Notes: generated by a model from the letters alone, not told the origin. 64,000 bases of DNA from Kroppenstedtia guangzhouensis (GCF_014637345.1 NZ_BMEX01000004.1:124001-188000); one strand, 5' to 3'; positions 35,439 through 44,865 are shown, counted from the first letter of the stretch. Program-made: numbers and translations.

Positions 35439-36920
35439 TTATGACTTTCCATTTCCGTTGCCGTTTTCGGTGCGGATCTGCTGATAGATCTTCCGAATCA
35501 GGTTTTGTTTGGTTTCCCACAGTTCGTCGCTCAGATCCACCGGAAACTCTTCCGGGTTCAACAGACGAAGGTACTCCTCCCAAAACAAGGTGCGCTGTTC
35601 CTGATAGTGGGCCTTGATCTCTTCCAGGGTGGGCAATTCATACACCCGTTTTCCGTTTTCAAAGATCGGCTCCAGGAGGGGGACCGCCCGAAAGTGACGC
35701 ACTTTTTTCTTCCGGTAGGTGTGTATCGGATGAAACAGGGTGAGAGTTTTTCCTTCATCCACCTGTTGGCCTGCCGGGGTGATCAGGTCGGCACGGGCCT
35801 TGTTGGTGTGACGGTCGATAATGCGATAGACCGATTTCAGTCCGGGGGTGGTCACCTTTTCCGGATTGGAAGAGATCTTGATGGATGGGACCCACTCGTT
35901 ATTTTGGTACCGGGCCACCAATTTATAGACGGCCCCGAGGGCGGGTTGATCATAAGCGGTGATCAAACGGGTTCCCACCCCCCAGGCATCGACCTGAGCA
36001 CCCTGGGATTTCAAGTTGAGCAGGGTGTCTTCATCCAGATCACTGGAAGCGACGATCCGGGTGTCGGTCAGTCCCGCTTCATCCAACATCCGGCGGGCTT
36101 CTTTGGAGAGATAGGCCAAATCCCCGCTGTCCAGCCGGATTCCTGCCAGGCGATGCCCCTGTTCTTTCAGTTCCAGGCCGACTTGGATGGCGTGGGGAAC
36201 ACCACTGCGAAGGGTATCATAGGTGTCCACCAATAGCACGGAATCGTCGGGATAGGCTTTGACAAAGGCGCGAAAAGCCTCCAGTTCGCTGTCAAAATCC
36301 TGCACCCAGGCATGGGAATGGGTTCCGCTGACGGGGATGCCGAAACGTTCACCGGCCTGAAGATTGGAGGTCCCGTCAAATCCCGCCAGATAAGCGGCCC
36401 GGGCTCCCCAAAGGGCTGCATCCTTCTCCTGTGCCCGACGGGTGCCGAACTCCAGCAACGTATCATTGCCCGCCACGGACTTGATTCGAGCCGCTTTGGT
36501 GGCGATGAGGGTTTGGTAGCCGATAAAGTTGAGCAGGGCCGTTTCCACCAGTTGCAATTCCAGAATGGTTCCTTCCAGGCGAAGCAGGGGTTCATTGGGA
36601 AAAACCACAGTCCCTTCCTTCATCCCCTGAACATTCCCGGTAAAGCGGAAGTTTCGTAGCAAATCCAAAAAAGCGGGGTCAAACTTTTCCGGTTGATCCG
36701 CAAGATATTGAATCTCCTCAGGGGAAAATTTAAGGTTATCCAAATATTGGACAGCTCGTTCCAAGCCGGCAAAAACAGCGAAGCCGTTGCCAAAAGGGAG
36801 TCTGCGAAAATAAAGGTCAAAGGCTCTTCGCCGGAGGTGGGTGCCATTTTTCCAGTGGGCGTACATCATAGTGATTTGGTACTTGTCCGTGTGTAAAGCC
36901 CACCCCTCTTGGGTTTGCAT
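35439..36920 (-). CDS. pncB: nicotinate phosphoribosyltransferase
   Basis: About 493 residues, the long Firmicutes form. Motifs include [13 protein letters not shown] near the start, [41 protein letters not shown] and [23 protein letters not shown]. Salvages nicotinic acid into NAD. ATG at 36920 has GGAG 7 bases upstream; a TTG at 36938 is the longer alternative. Downstream partner of the JAMM-protein gene in one transcription unit. Confidence 0.93.
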   Translation of the reverse strand: MQTQEGWALHTDKYQITMMYAHWKNGTHLRRRAFDLYFRRLPFGNGFAVFAGLERAVQYLDNLKFSPEEIQYLADQPEKFDPAFLDLLRNFRFTGNVQGMKEGTVVFPNEPLLRLEGTILELQLVETALLNFIGYQTLIATKAARIKSVAGNDTLLEFGTRRAQEKDAALWGARAAYLAGFDGTSNLQAGERFGIPVSGTHSHAWVQDFDSELEAFRAFVKAYPDDSVLLVDTYDTLRSGVPHAIQVGLELKEQGHRLAGIRLDSGDLAYLSKEARRMLDEAGLTDTRIVASSDLDEDTLLNLKSQGAQVDAWGVGTRLITAYDQPALGAVYKLVARYQNNEWVPSIKISSNPEKVTTPGLKSVYRIIDRHTNKARADLITPAGQQVDEGKTLTLFHPIHTYRKKKVRHFRAVPLLEPIFENGKRVYELPTLEEIKAHYQEQRTLFWEEYLRLLNPEEFPVDLSDELWETKQNLIRKIYQQIRTENGNGNGKS

Positions 36921-36934
36921 TGAGTTCACTCCAT

Positions 36935-37363
36935 TCAACTCGAGTCGGAGGCCGGACCGGACACCAGATACATGACCGGAAAGACCTCCCCGTTTTGGAT
37001 ACAGTAGGCGGATAATCGGGGCTCATGGTTTTTGAGAGACAGGATCCAACTGGTCAACTCGGGGTAATGCCATTCTTGAATATCCTTGGCGGAGGGACGG
37101 GGGTCTGAACAAGGATGGGAATGTACAATTCCGAGAAGATCCAGACCGAGCCTTCGCATCTCTTTCAGGGTTTCCAGATAAGCTCGTGGCTCAAAGGAAA
37201 AAGAGTGAAGGCAGGCGTCTCGATTGGGTATGGGAAAAAAGCGGGTGATTTCCCGGCCGTGACCGGCCAGGAGTCCGCAACCTTCCCGCGGCAATTCCCG
37301 CAGACAGTGTCTTTCAATTTGATGGATCACATCACTTCGGATCGAGATCGTCAAAAGAGCCAC
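36935..37363 (-). CDS. Mov34/MPN/PAD-1 (JAMM) family metallopeptidase
   Basis: About 142 residues. The JAMM zinc signature is intact: Glu in PREGCGLLAGH and HSHPCSDPRPSAKDI (H-x-H-x7-S-x2-D). Bacterial stand-alone JAMM proteins of this size process ubiquitin-like sulfur carriers or act as isopeptidases; no carrier gene is adjacent here. GTG at 37363 fits GAGG 8 bases upstream; GTG at 37372 would add three residues. Confidence 0.82.
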   Translation of the reverse strand: MALLTISIRSDVIHQIERHCLRELPREGCGLLAGHGREITRFFPIPNRDACLHSFSFEPRAYLETLKEMRRLGLDLLGIVHSHPCSDPRPSAKDIQEWHYPELTSWILSLKNHEPRLSAYCIQNGEVFPVMYLVSGPASDSS

Positions 37364-37532
37364 CGCTTCCACCTCATAGACAGGATCGGGAGAACCCTAA
37401 CCCCCACATTTTTTCGGAGTCCGTTCATTGACTTCTCTATTTTACTCCGAAATGTCTGGTTGGGCAAAAAGGATCGAGTTTTGGAGTCGTGACCTGTGAT
37501 ACAATGTCGGAATGAAAAGGGGGTGAATCCCG

Positions 37533-38393
37533 TTGTTGAATCCGATCCAGATCGGTGTTTGCGGATGGGGGGATCACGACCTGTATCCTGCCGGGACTGC
37601 CGATCGAAGGAAATTGCCCCTTTATGCCGGTCACTTTCCAGTGGTGGAGGTGGATACGACCTATCATGTGATCCCTCCCCCGGAGCGGATGGCGCAATGG
37701 GAGGAGGAGACGCCGGAAGCATTTCGGTTCGTGGTGAAAGCTTACCGGGAGATGACGGGTCACGGCCGGCGGGAAGGGGCGCCGATCCGTTCGATGAAGG
37801 AGATATTTCAGGAATTTGCCGCATCCATCCGTCCGATGGAGAGAGCGGGGAAATTGACCGCGGTGTTGTTTCAGTTTCCACCCTGGTATGAGTGCACTCT
37901 GGAGCATGTCCGGTACATCCGGTGCTGTCGTCAGGCCTTCCCCGACATTTCCCTGGCGGTGGAATTTCGAAACCGGACTTGGTTTGAACCCCGGTTCCGG
38001 GAGCGGACGCTTCGCTTTCTCGAAGAGGAAGGATGGATCCATGTGATTTGTGATGAGCCTCAGGCTGGCATCGGTTCGGTTCCGATCGTTCCCGCTGTCA
38101 CACACCCCCGTCAGGCACTGATTCGTTTCCATGGTCGCAACCGGTCGGGCTGGAACCAAAACGGCCGGTCAAATGCGGACTGGCGGAGTGTTCGCTATGC
38201 TTATCGATATACTGGGGCAGAGTTGATGGAGTGGGTGGACCGCGTTCAAAAACTGAAGGAACAGGTGGAACAGGTGACCTTGCTGTTTAACAACAACTCT
38301 CGGGGAGATGCAGCGGACAATGCTAAACAGATGATGGAATTGATGAATTTGGAGATGAAAGGATTGGCACCCCGGCAGTTGGGGATATTTTGA
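37533..38393 (+). CDS. yunF: DUF72 domain-containing protein (YunF/YecE-like)
   Basis: 286 residues with DUF72 motifs: IGVCGWGDHDLYP near 6, YAGHFPVVEVDTTYHVIP near 33, FRFVVKAYREMTGH near 66 and LFNNNSRGDAADNAKQM near the end. TIM-barrel-like protein of unknown enzymatic role. TTG start behind AAGGGGGTG. Followed by a TauE-type exporter and a YunD-like phosphatase, the same neighbours as in Bacillus subtilis. Confidence 0.87.
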   Translation: MLNPIQIGVCGWGDHDLYPAGTADRRKLPLYAGHFPVVEVDTTYHVIPPPERMAQWEEETPEAFRFVVKAYREMTGHGRREGAPIRSMKEIFQEFAASIRPMERAGKLTAVLFQFPPWYECTLEHVRYIRCCRQAFPDISLAVEFRNRTWFEPRFRERTLRFLEEEGWIHVICDEPQAGIGSVPIVPAVTHPRQALIRFHGRNRSGWNQNGRSNADWRSVRYAYRYTGAELMEWVDRVQKLKEQVEQVTLLFNNNSRGDAADNAKQMMELMNLEMKGLAPRQLGIF

Positions 38394-38435
38394 GGTTTTC
38401 TTCTATGGGATAACTCAGAACGTCTTGGAGGGAGT

Positions 38436-39257
38436 ATGCTTTTAAAACTGATTCTGTTTCTTGTCATCGGTCTCGTATCCGGTACCGTGGGTACCATCGT
38501 CGGGCTGGGAGGAGGAATTATCACAGTTCCAGCCTTGCTGTTCCTCGCTTCCCGCTTTTCCGAGGTGGAACATATCACGCCTCAAATAGCAGTGGGAACA
38601 TCCTTGATGCTGGTGATCATCACCGCGCTTTCATCCACTCTTTCCTACGCCCGACAGAAGCGTGTCGATTTTTCAAGCGGTTGGAGCCTTTTTTTGGGGA
38701 GTGGCCCCGGAGCGATTTTGGGGGCGTGGTTGACCCGTTATTTTACCGGGGGCCTGTTTTTTATCATCTTCGGAGTGCTGATGATTTCCATTGCGCTTCT
38801 GTTGACATTTGGCGACCGGCTGAAAGTGGGAAGGGTAAAATGGAGCGTTCGGCGGGAATTTACGGATGCGGAAGGGAATATATACCGTTACGGTTACCAT
38901 CGCACCATCGCCCTGACCGGTGGTTTTGGGGTAGGGTTGCTCTCTGGTTTGTTTGGGATCGGCGGCGGAGCGCTGTTGGTGCCGCTGATGGTGCTTTTGT
39001 TCCGGTTTCCGCCCCATGTGGCCACCGCCACGTCCATGTTTGTCATTTTCCTGTCATCCATCACCGGCTCCATCACCCATCTCTTTCAGGGAAATATCGA
39101 ATGGATGGCGGTGCTTTTGATCGCTCCCGGTGCCTGGGTCGGTGGAAAGTTGGGAGCCTGGATTTCCCGCAAAATGAGCAGTACCGCCCTGATGTGGGCC
39201 TTGAAGTTGGCGATCGCGGTGGTGGCGATCCGGATGATCGTCGAAGGTCTTTCCTGA
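38436..39257 (+). CDS. yunE: TauE/SafE-family exporter, YunE-like (copy 2)
   Basis: 273 residues, about eight membrane segments. Signature repeats GTIVGLGGGIITVPALLF near 21 and GLFGIGGGALLVPLMVLL near 173. Distinct in sequence from the cluster TauE at 32980 and not associated with a CstR-type operator, so probably a housekeeping anion exporter of the yun set. Confidence 0.88.
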   Translation: MLLKLILFLVIGLVSGTVGTIVGLGGGIITVPALLFLASRFSEVEHITPQIAVGTSLMLVIITALSSTLSYARQKRVDFSSGWSLFLGSGPGAILGAWLTRYFTGGLFFIIFGVLMISIALLLTFGDRLKVGRVKWSVRREFTDAEGNIYRYGYHRTIALTGGFGVGLLSGLFGIGGGALLVPLMVLLFRFPPHVATATSMFVIFLSSITGSITHLFQGNIEWMAVLLIAPGAWVGGKLGAWISRKMSSTALMWALKLAIAVVAIRMIVEGLS

Positions 39258-39279
39258 CCGAGGAGGTGGAGTGAACTGC

Positions 39280-40710
39280 ATGAGTCGGGTGCATATCCTC
39301 TATACAAATGATCTTCACAGCCATTTTGAATCGATGCCGGCCATCCATACCCTTCTTCACAGGCTGTCCGAACAGTTGGAAGGCGAAGGGGAAAAAGTGT
39401 TTCGGGTGGATCTGGGCGACCATATGGATCGGTTCAGCTTGGAGACGGAAGGAACCCTGGGCCGAGCCAACCGCGCGGTGATGGATGTCACGGGGTATGA
39501 ACTGGTCACTCTGGGTAACAATGAGTTGCTCACCTTTTCCAAAGAGGAGCTCCACGATCTGTATGAGAAAGCCCCGTTTGAAGTGTTGGCACTCAATGTG
39601 GAAGAGGTGAACGGACAACGTCCTCCTTGGATCAAGTCTTGGGAGATACGGGATGTGGATGGATTTCGCATCGGATTTCTGGGAGTGACGATCCCGTTTC
39701 CACAGTTTTATAAATTGCTGGGGTGGCAAGTGTCCGATCCTTTTGAGGTGCTGCCCCGGGTCGTCAGCCATCTTCGGAAGGACGTTCATGCTGTAGTGAT
39801 TCTTTCCCATTTGGGTCTGGGTAACGACCGCCGGTTGGCGGAGGTGGTTCCGGGAATCGATGTGATCCTGGGCTCCCACACCCATCATCTGTTGGAGGTT
39901 CCGGAACGGGTGGGGAACACTCTGATCACCGGGGCGGGAAAATTCGGCGGCCATGTGGGACATGTCATGCTGGATTTTGATCCGGTTCGACAAAGGGTGA
40001 CCGGCCGGGAAGCTCGGTGTTTGCCGGTGGCCAACATCGATCCCGACCCTCGGGTGAAGGATCAAATCGACTTATTTCGCAGGGAAGCGGAGAAACGGCT
40101 TTCCGAAGCGATCCGGGAGCTGAACCGCCCTCTTCCCATCGATTGGTATGCAGAATCCCCCCTGGGCAATTTTCTGGCGGACGGATTGCTCCAATGGGTG
40201 CCGGATTCCGACTGTGCCTTGGTGAATGCCGGCCAATTGCTGGGAGGGTTGCAGGCGGGTTGGGTCACCCGGGCACATCTCCATCGGATCTGCCCCCATC
40301 CGATCAACCCGGTGCAACTCGTGTTGTCCGGAAGACAGATTCGGAGGATTTTGGAAGAATCCCTAATCCGGGAACAGCAGGAACGGGAGATCCGGGGGTT
40401 TGGTTTCCGCGGCAAAAAGCTGGGGATGATGAACCTGGCGGGGATGGAAGCGGAGGTGAACCCGTTGAAGCCACCCGGCCAACGTTTGGAACGGGTTCAG
40501 ATCAACGGGGCATTGTTGAAAGAAGATCGGAACTACCGGGTGGCCACCATCGATATGTTCACCTTTGGGGCCGGATATGGGGAGTTCAAAAAGGGAAAAG
40601 AGATAAAGTATTTTTTGCCGGAATTTTTGCGGGATGTACTGGCTCATCATCTCCGGCAAACCGGGGCGCCGGAGAGGAGCTTTCGTCCCCGTTGGCGCGA
40701 TTCCGGTTGA
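39280..40710 (+). CDS. yunD: YunD-like metallophosphatase, 5'-nucleotidase family
   Basis: About 476 residues. Metallophosphoesterase domain with ILYTNDLHSHF near 5, DLGDHMDRFS near 50, TLGNNELL near 80, VILSHLGLGNDRR and ILGSHTHHLLE; C-terminal 5'-nucleotidase domain with GNFLADGLLQWVPDSD. No signal peptide, unlike exported 5'-nucleotidases. ATG at 39280 is preferred because GAGGAGGTG ends 11 bases before it and overlaps the GTG at 39271. Confidence 0.88.
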   Translation: MSRVHILYTNDLHSHFESMPAIHTLLHRLSEQLEGEGEKVFRVDLGDHMDRFSLETEGTLGRANRAVMDVTGYELVTLGNNELLTFSKEELHDLYEKAPFEVLALNVEEVNGQRPPWIKSWEIRDVDGFRIGFLGVTIPFPQFYKLLGWQVSDPFEVLPRVVSHLRKDVHAVVILSHLGLGNDRRLAEVVPGIDVILGSHTHHLLEVPERVGNTLITGAGKFGGHVGHVMLDFDPVRQRVTGREARCLPVANIDPDPRVKDQIDLFRREAEKRLSEAIRELNRPLPIDWYAESPLGNFLADGLLQWVPDSDCALVNAGQLLGGLQAGWVTRAHLHRICPHPINPVQLVLSGRQIRRILEESLIREQQEREIRGFGFRGKKLGMMNLAGMEAEVNPLKPPGQRLERVQINGALLKEDRNYRVATIDMFTFGAGYGEFKKGKEIKYFLPEFLRDVLAHHLRQTGAPERSFRPRWRDSG

Positions 40711-40711
40711 T

Positions 40712-41194
40712 TCAGGAGCGGGGACGGGCACCGGGAATCCGGTCCTGGAACCGCTCCATTACATATAGGAAGGGAAGGCCCAGACCGTAACAGATGACCA
40801 ATTGGCCGACACCCACATAAAACATGGCCGCAGGCAGGGTGACGTCGAGATTGCTGACAGTTTTCAACAAAGTTCCGACGATGACGGCATTGACCAAAAC
40901 CGGGGGCAACGGGGCCAACCACCGGGTCGGCATCCGTGCCGTCAACCAAGCGGCGATCAGGGAAGCCAGACTTCCGAAGACAACATCATAAAAACCGACT
41001 GGGCTGAACAGGTTGGCGATCAACGCTCCGACAAACAGTCCGGGGACGGCCAGGGGGGTCAGATAGGGAAGGACGGTCATCACTTCTGAGATGCGAAATT
41101 GAATCACTCCGTAAGAAAGCGGATAGAGCGTCAAGGTCAGCACCGCATAGATGGCGGCGATCATGGCAATAGGGGCGATTTTTTTTGCTGACAT
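40712..41194 (-). CDS. queT: QueT-family transporter (putative queuosine-precursor ECF component)
   Basis: 160 residues, six hydrophobic segments. Matches the QueT S-component pattern: MIAAIYAVLTLTLYPLSYGVIQFRISEVMTVLPYLTP near the start and GLFVGALIANLFSPVGFYDVVFGSLASL in the centre. Would bind a queuosine precursor and dock on a general ECF module encoded elsewhere. No preQ1 riboswitch was recognised in the 60-base leader. Converges with the YunD-like gene, the two stops lying 1-2 bases apart. Confidence 0.85.
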   Translation of the reverse strand: MSAKKIAPIAMIAAIYAVLTLTLYPLSYGVIQFRISEVMTVLPYLTPLAVPGLFVGALIANLFSPVGFYDVVFGSLASLIAAWLTARMPTRWLAPLPPVLVNAVIVGTLLKTVSNLDVTLPAAMFYVGVGQLVICYGLGLPFLYVMERFQDRIPGARPRS

Positions 41195-41367
41195 GCTTCG
41201 GTGCCTCCTCTCCGCCCCTTAGTATAACCCATGTTCAGGATGGTTTCTTCCCCCGAAGGGAAGATTAAACAGGGATTTTTCCGCCATCCAGCTCTTTTAT
41301 CATATTTGTGCTTCGCACAGGCTTCCCAATCGGTTAGAATAACCTCAGGAACGAAGGAGGTACGAAC

Positions 41368-41625
41368 ATGCGTTTTGTGGACGACCTGTTCTCCCTTTAC
41401 CGGGAGCATTTGGCGGATGACGAAGAAAACGCCGTTTCGGTGGTTCTCAATATCCTGGAAGATCAAACCCGGGAAGATATCATGAAGCTGATCCGGGAGA
41501 TGGATGACGAAGAAGTGATTCAGATGGTGGGGGTTTATCTTGTGGAGATGCTCAAGATGAAAATGGCCCAGGAAGGGGAGAGAACCGACTGGGAATCGCT
41601 CTTCAACCGACCGCGTTACCACTAG
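41368..41625 (+). CDS. small acidic protein, DUF6154-like
   Basis: 85 residues, helical and acidic (RFVDDLFSLYREHLADDEENA ... VVLNILEDQTREDIMKLIREMDDEEV). The helix-rich pattern with EMLKMKMAQEGE near the end resembles small Bacillales proteins of the DUF6154 type. Good RBS GAAGGAGG. The TAG stop coincides with the first bases of a palindromic element, so its C-terminus may have been trimmed or extended by that insertion. Confidence 0.65.
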   Translation: MRFVDDLFSLYREHLADDEENAVSVVLNILEDQTREDIMKLIREMDDEEVIQMVGVYLVEMLKMKMAQEGERTDWESLFNRPRYH

Positions 41626-41740
41626 AAGCGTTGTGAATTAGTGCTGGCCGGGTCGGTCGGGATTGGGTTTCACATTGTTACGCGGAATGTGAAATGATCC
41701 CGACAGATTCGGAGCACTATCTCACTGAACCACAAACTTC
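41622..41740 (+). repeat. dispersed palindromic element, copy 5
   Basis: Highly symmetric copy. The core GTCGGGATTGGGTTTCACATT pairs with AATGTGAAA-TG-ATCCCGAC around a GTTACGCGG loop. The outer arms GAAGCGTTGTGAATTAGTGCT and AGCACTATCTCACTGAACCA...CTTC also pair. Starts with CTAGAAGCG at the end of the preceding gene. Confidence 0.78.
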
Positions 41741-41804
41741 CTACACCCCTTCTTTCCCTTCGACATAGGGTATAAGAGATCTGAACAGGACAGGAGGGGT
41801 CGGT

Positions 41805-42107
41805 ATGGTCCGGTTGCAACCGATGCAAGTGGAAGGGCACTCGGTGATCGGGGTGGAGGTGGATCTGCCCAAGACCCATCTCTTGATAATCACCACGGAG
41901 AAGGGGTACATCATGTGTGGTGCGTTGGATGTGGGCTTGCTGAATGAAAAATTGGCGCAACGGGGTATCCTGGCGGGTCGGGCGGTTGGGGTGAGAACCC
42001 TGGAAGATTTATTGGAAGCCCCTTTGGAGATGGTGACCACCCAGGCGGAGCAACAGGGGATTCATGCGGGAATGTCCGGGCGGGAAGCCCTGCTGAAGAT
42101 GGTATAA
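41805..42107 (+). CDS. yunC: DUF1805 protein, YunC-like
   Basis: 100 residues with VEVDLPKTHLLIITTEKGYIMCGALDVGLLNEKL and GRAVGVRTLEDLLEAPLEMVT, the DUF1805 signature. Conserved in Bacillus next to yunD-yunE-yunF; here the same set is present within 5 kb but rearranged. Function unknown. AGGAGGGG RBS; own terminator follows. Confidence 0.88.
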   Translation: MVRLQPMQVEGHSVIGVEVDLPKTHLLIITTEKGYIMCGALDVGLLNEKLAQRGILAGRAVGVRTLEDLLEAPLEMVTTQAEQQGIHAGMSGREALLKMV

Positions 42108-42119
42108 CGGTTGCGATCA

Positions 42120-42147
42120 AGGTGCTGGGAGAGCACCTCTTTTTTTT
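42120..42147 (+). terminator. terminator after yunC
   Basis: AGGTGCT/AGCACCT stem, 5-base loop, followed by CTTTTTTTT. Confidence 0.85.
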
Positions 42148-42229
42148 GCGAAAATTGTCGGGGAGCTTCAACCCCGCTATACTGAGGCTGGATGGTTGAG
42201 ATTTTGGAACCGAAAGGCTGGGGACTCTG

Positions 42230-42568
42230 ATGGCAACCTGGTATGGAAGCAAAGGCAGCCGGCCGGTGACAGGATCGCCGGAGGCCATGAAACTGATGGA
42301 AGCCTATTTTGTCGAAATCGTTGCCGCCAAGCAAGTGACCAAAGCGGAGATCAAGCTGATGGGTTACCTGGTGCGCAAGTACCTCCGCCTCGGGGAAGGG
42401 GGAGATTCCCTACGCATCGGCACCAAGGATTGGGTCCGGGAAGCGGGCCTGGCCGCCCACGAGGTGGACAAGACTTTGGCCAAATGTCAAGAACGAGGCT
42501 GGCTCTCCATCGACCCCCACTCCAAACCCGCAGCTCTCCGTCTTCGGCTGGCATCCAGGGCGGAGTAA
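42230..42568 (+). CDS. hypothetical protein, possible winged-helix
   Basis: 112 residues, basic. Helical first half (AMKLMEAYFVEIVAAKQVTKAEIKLMGYLVRKY) and a second half with DWVREAGLAAHEVDKTLAKCQERGWLSIDP that reads like a helix-turn-helix plus wing. No recognised family. Single gene followed by a GC-rich hairpin at about 42575-42605 with a T-poor tail. Confidence 0.6.
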   Translation: MATWYGSKGSRPVTGSPEAMKLMEAYFVEIVAAKQVTKAEIKLMGYLVRKYLRLGEGGDSLRIGTKDWVREAGLAAHEVDKTLAKCQERGWLSIDPHSKPAALRLRLASRAE

Positions 42569-42649
42569 ACCGGCGAACCCCCCGGGATTTCCCGGAGGGG
42601 TTCTTCACATAAACGGATCGCTCTTTACCGAATATCCAATCCCAAAAGA

Positions 42650-43573
42650 TCACTTTTCCTGAACACCTTGGATAATCTCCTCAATCATTTCCTGGGCGCG
42701 AATTCCCTCCCGCCCATTGACGGAGGGTGGGGTGTCTCCTTTCAGGGAATCCACGAAATGTTGAACGGCATCCACAAATCCCCGCCGTTTGAGAACAGGT
42801 TCCCAGGCTCCCGGTGGTCGGATGAACTTTTCGCCGTCCCGCTCCATTTCCATGGTTTCCAAATGGAGAACCCGTCGCGTTTTTCCGCCGGTGATCGCCT
42901 CCAGCCGTTCCATATTTGTCCCCGCTTCCCGGTGCATGGCGGTGTGGATGGAGGAGCCATTGGACAGGGAGAAGATATGGTTAGCAAACAGCAGAGATCC
43001 ATCCTCTTTCACTTTCACCTCACCATGCAGGGTGAAAGAGTCCGTTTCTGCCAACCAGATCGCGGTGTCGATCAAGTGAATATAGTCATCCAGCAGGGTG
43101 AAACCAAATGGATGACGGGAGGAACGGATCCGGTGTTTGTCCAGACGGATCAGAACAGGGGGATGCAAACCGTCCTTAATTTCCTGATACAAGGGGGCAA
43201 AGCGGCGATTAAATCCGACCATCAATTTCCGTCCTGTCTTTTCACTCAATTCCACCAGCCGCCAACCTTTTTCCACAGTGGAGGCCAGAGGTTTGTCGAC
43301 GTAAACATCCACACCTCTTTGCAAACATTCGGAAACAATGTGATCATGGGTGTCTGTGGAAGTATGGACAAATATGGCATGGCAATCCCGGATCAGCTCC
43401 GGAAGGCTTGAAAAATTCCGGATCCGGTATTCCCGGCAGATCCTCCGGGCTTTGGAGCGAGTCAGGGAGAAGGCACCAACCAACTCCCAATCGGTTTCCT
43501 TGGTAAGAATCGGCAAATAAGCTTTTTGTGCGATGTTTCCCAACCCGACGATTCCGATCTTGGGTCTCTCCAT
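42650..43573 (-). CDS. Gfo/Idh/MocA-family oxidoreductase
   Basis: 307 residues. N-terminal Rossmann motif IGIVGLGNIAQKAYLPIL at 6-23, the family EKP-like motif as DVYVDKPLASTVEKG near 95 with the catalytic Lys, and MVGFNRRFAPLY near 122. NAD(P)-dependent; substrate unknown (sugar, inositol or cofactor derivative). Single gene with an ATG behind AAGGAGGGG. Confidence 0.88.
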   Translation of the reverse strand: MERPKIGIVGLGNIAQKAYLPILTKETDWELVGAFSLTRSKARRICREYRIRNFSSLPELIRDCHAIFVHTSTDTHDHIVSECLQRGVDVYVDKPLASTVEKGWRLVELSEKTGRKLMVGFNRRFAPLYQEIKDGLHPPVLIRLDKHRIRSSRHPFGFTLLDDYIHLIDTAIWLAETDSFTLHGEVKVKEDGSLLFANHIFSLSNGSSIHTAMHREAGTNMERLEAITGGKTRRVLHLETMEMERDGEKFIRPPGAWEPVLKRRGFVDAVQHFVDSLKGDTPPSVNGREGIRAQEMIEEIIQGVQEK

Positions 43574-43944
43574 GGTTCCCCTCCTTTTGGGCGTGGGATG
43601 ATTGCACGTATATGTTATACAATTTAGGTAGTTCCCGCGTTTTGTCCTTTTTTAGGATTTCCTGAACAAAGTGGAAGGCCCCCTCAGGCCCTCACCAAAG
43701 AAAAAATGATGTGGTCGATTCAAGACCCACTTTGGCGGCACCTGCCAGGACTGCAACGGCCCGGCTGTATGGCTTCCAGAAAACCAAGGGTGATGGCGAC
43801 AGTGGTGATCCCGTGTACCTTCAAATCCGGGATCATGGCTTGGGCTGAGGATCTTGGCCAGGCAGTACACTTTTGCCGATTGTTGTTTTGGTCACCACGA
43901 TTGCCGGGAGGTTTACTGGTCATCGCCGTCCCAAAAGGATTTCT
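43574..43944. other. gap without a supported gene
   Basis: About 370 bases between two minus-strand genes. A minus frame at 43720-43923 contains a protein-like stretch (AMIPDLKVHGITTVAITLGF) ending in Cys/Arg-rich sequence. It has no RBS and no recognised family, so it may be a decayed gene. GC-rich repeats (GGCCCCCTCAGGCCC) lie near 43680. Confidence 0.4.
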
Positions 43945-44865
43945 TTACTCCATTGGCAGCGGCAATCTCAATTCTTTGGCCAGGCGGGTCAGGTCTTGGG
44001 GCAGGGGGGAGTGGACGGTGACCGGTTCTCCCTGGAGGGGATGGCGGAAACTTAACTGGCAGGCGTGCAGGGCCTGACGGCGGATGAGGGGACTGGTGCT
44101 CCCGTAGAGTCCGTCCCCGAACAGGGGAAATCCCAGATGGGAGAAGTGGACGCGGATTTGATGGGTCCGTCCCGTTTCCAGCTCCACCCGCACTAAAGTA
44201 GCATCAGGGTTCCGGGCCAAGACGCGGTAGTGAGTGATGGCGGGATCTCCCGACGGGGAGACCCGGCGCCGAAGGGGGTGGCCCGGCTCCCGGTCGATGG
44301 AGGCGTCGATCGTTCCCTCCGCCTCCGGGGTGTTTGTCAGGGATCCCTCCAAAAAAGCATAGTAGACCCGTTTCAGCCGCTTTTCCCGCAGTTCCCGGTC
44401 CATCAGTTGATGGGCGTAGGCGGATTTGGCCACCACCAGCAGCCCGGAGGTATAGCGATCCAGACGGTGGACAGGGCGGACCTTCCCTTCCCATCCTTGC
44501 TCTTTCCACCAGTGGACAATGCCGTGGGCCAATGTTCCTGTCTCATCGGGACGTACAGGATGGACGTTGATTCCGGCGGGTTTGTTCACCACCATCCAGT
44601 CCGCATCCTCATAGGGCACCTCCAAGGAGATCGGTTCCGGTTCCAGATCGGCACGTTCCCGGGGTCGGACGGCCACCTGAATCCGGTCCCCCTCTTTGAC
44701 CACCCGTTTCAGGAAGGGCATCTGGCGATTGAGACGGATGCCGCGGGATCGAGTGAGCCGGTTGATCATCCGGTTGGAGAGGAGGAGAGGGCCTTTTAAG
44801 ACCTCCTCCACAGTCCGATTGTGCCACTCTCCGGTAATAATATAGGTGATCCATTTGTTGTGTTG
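43945..44865 (-). CDS. RluD-family pseudouridine synthase
   Basis: About 306 residues. S4-like N-terminal region (RTVEEVLKGPLLLSNRMINRLTR), then the synthase domain with NKPAGINVHP near 95 and the catalytic VRPVHRLDRYTSGLLVVAKS near 130 containing the essential Asp of HRLD. ELETGRTHQIRVHFSHLGFPLFGD completes the signature. Isomerises uridines in 23S rRNA (RluA/RluD class). ATG at 44865 has GGGGA about 10 bases upstream; an ATG at 44877 is too close to that site. Confidence 0.9.
   Translation of the reverse strand, partial: QHNKWITYIITGEWHNRTVEEVLKGPLLLSNRMINRLTRSRGIRLNRQMPFLKRVVKEGDRIQVAVRPRERADLEPEPISLEVPYEDADWMVVNKPAGINVHPVRPDETGTLAHGIVHWWKEQGWEGKVRPVHRLDRYTSGLLVVAKSAYAHQLMDRELREKRLKRVYYAFLEGSLTNTPEAEGTIDASIDREPGHPLRRRVSPSGDPAITHYRVLARNPDATLVRVELETGRTHQIRVHFSHLGFPLFGDGLYGSTSPLIRRQALHACQLSFRHPLQGEPVTVHSPLPQDLTRLAKELRLPLPME

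Noticed and set aside
39073-40065. Long minus-strand frame opposite the YunD-like phosphatase
   Set aside because: No family similarity and no RBS; overlaps a clearly recognisable phosphatase.
41195-41270. preQ1 riboswitch before the QueT-type gene
   Set aside because: The leader lacks the class I or II preQ1 consensus; only an ordinary CTTCCC/GGGAAG hairpin is seen.
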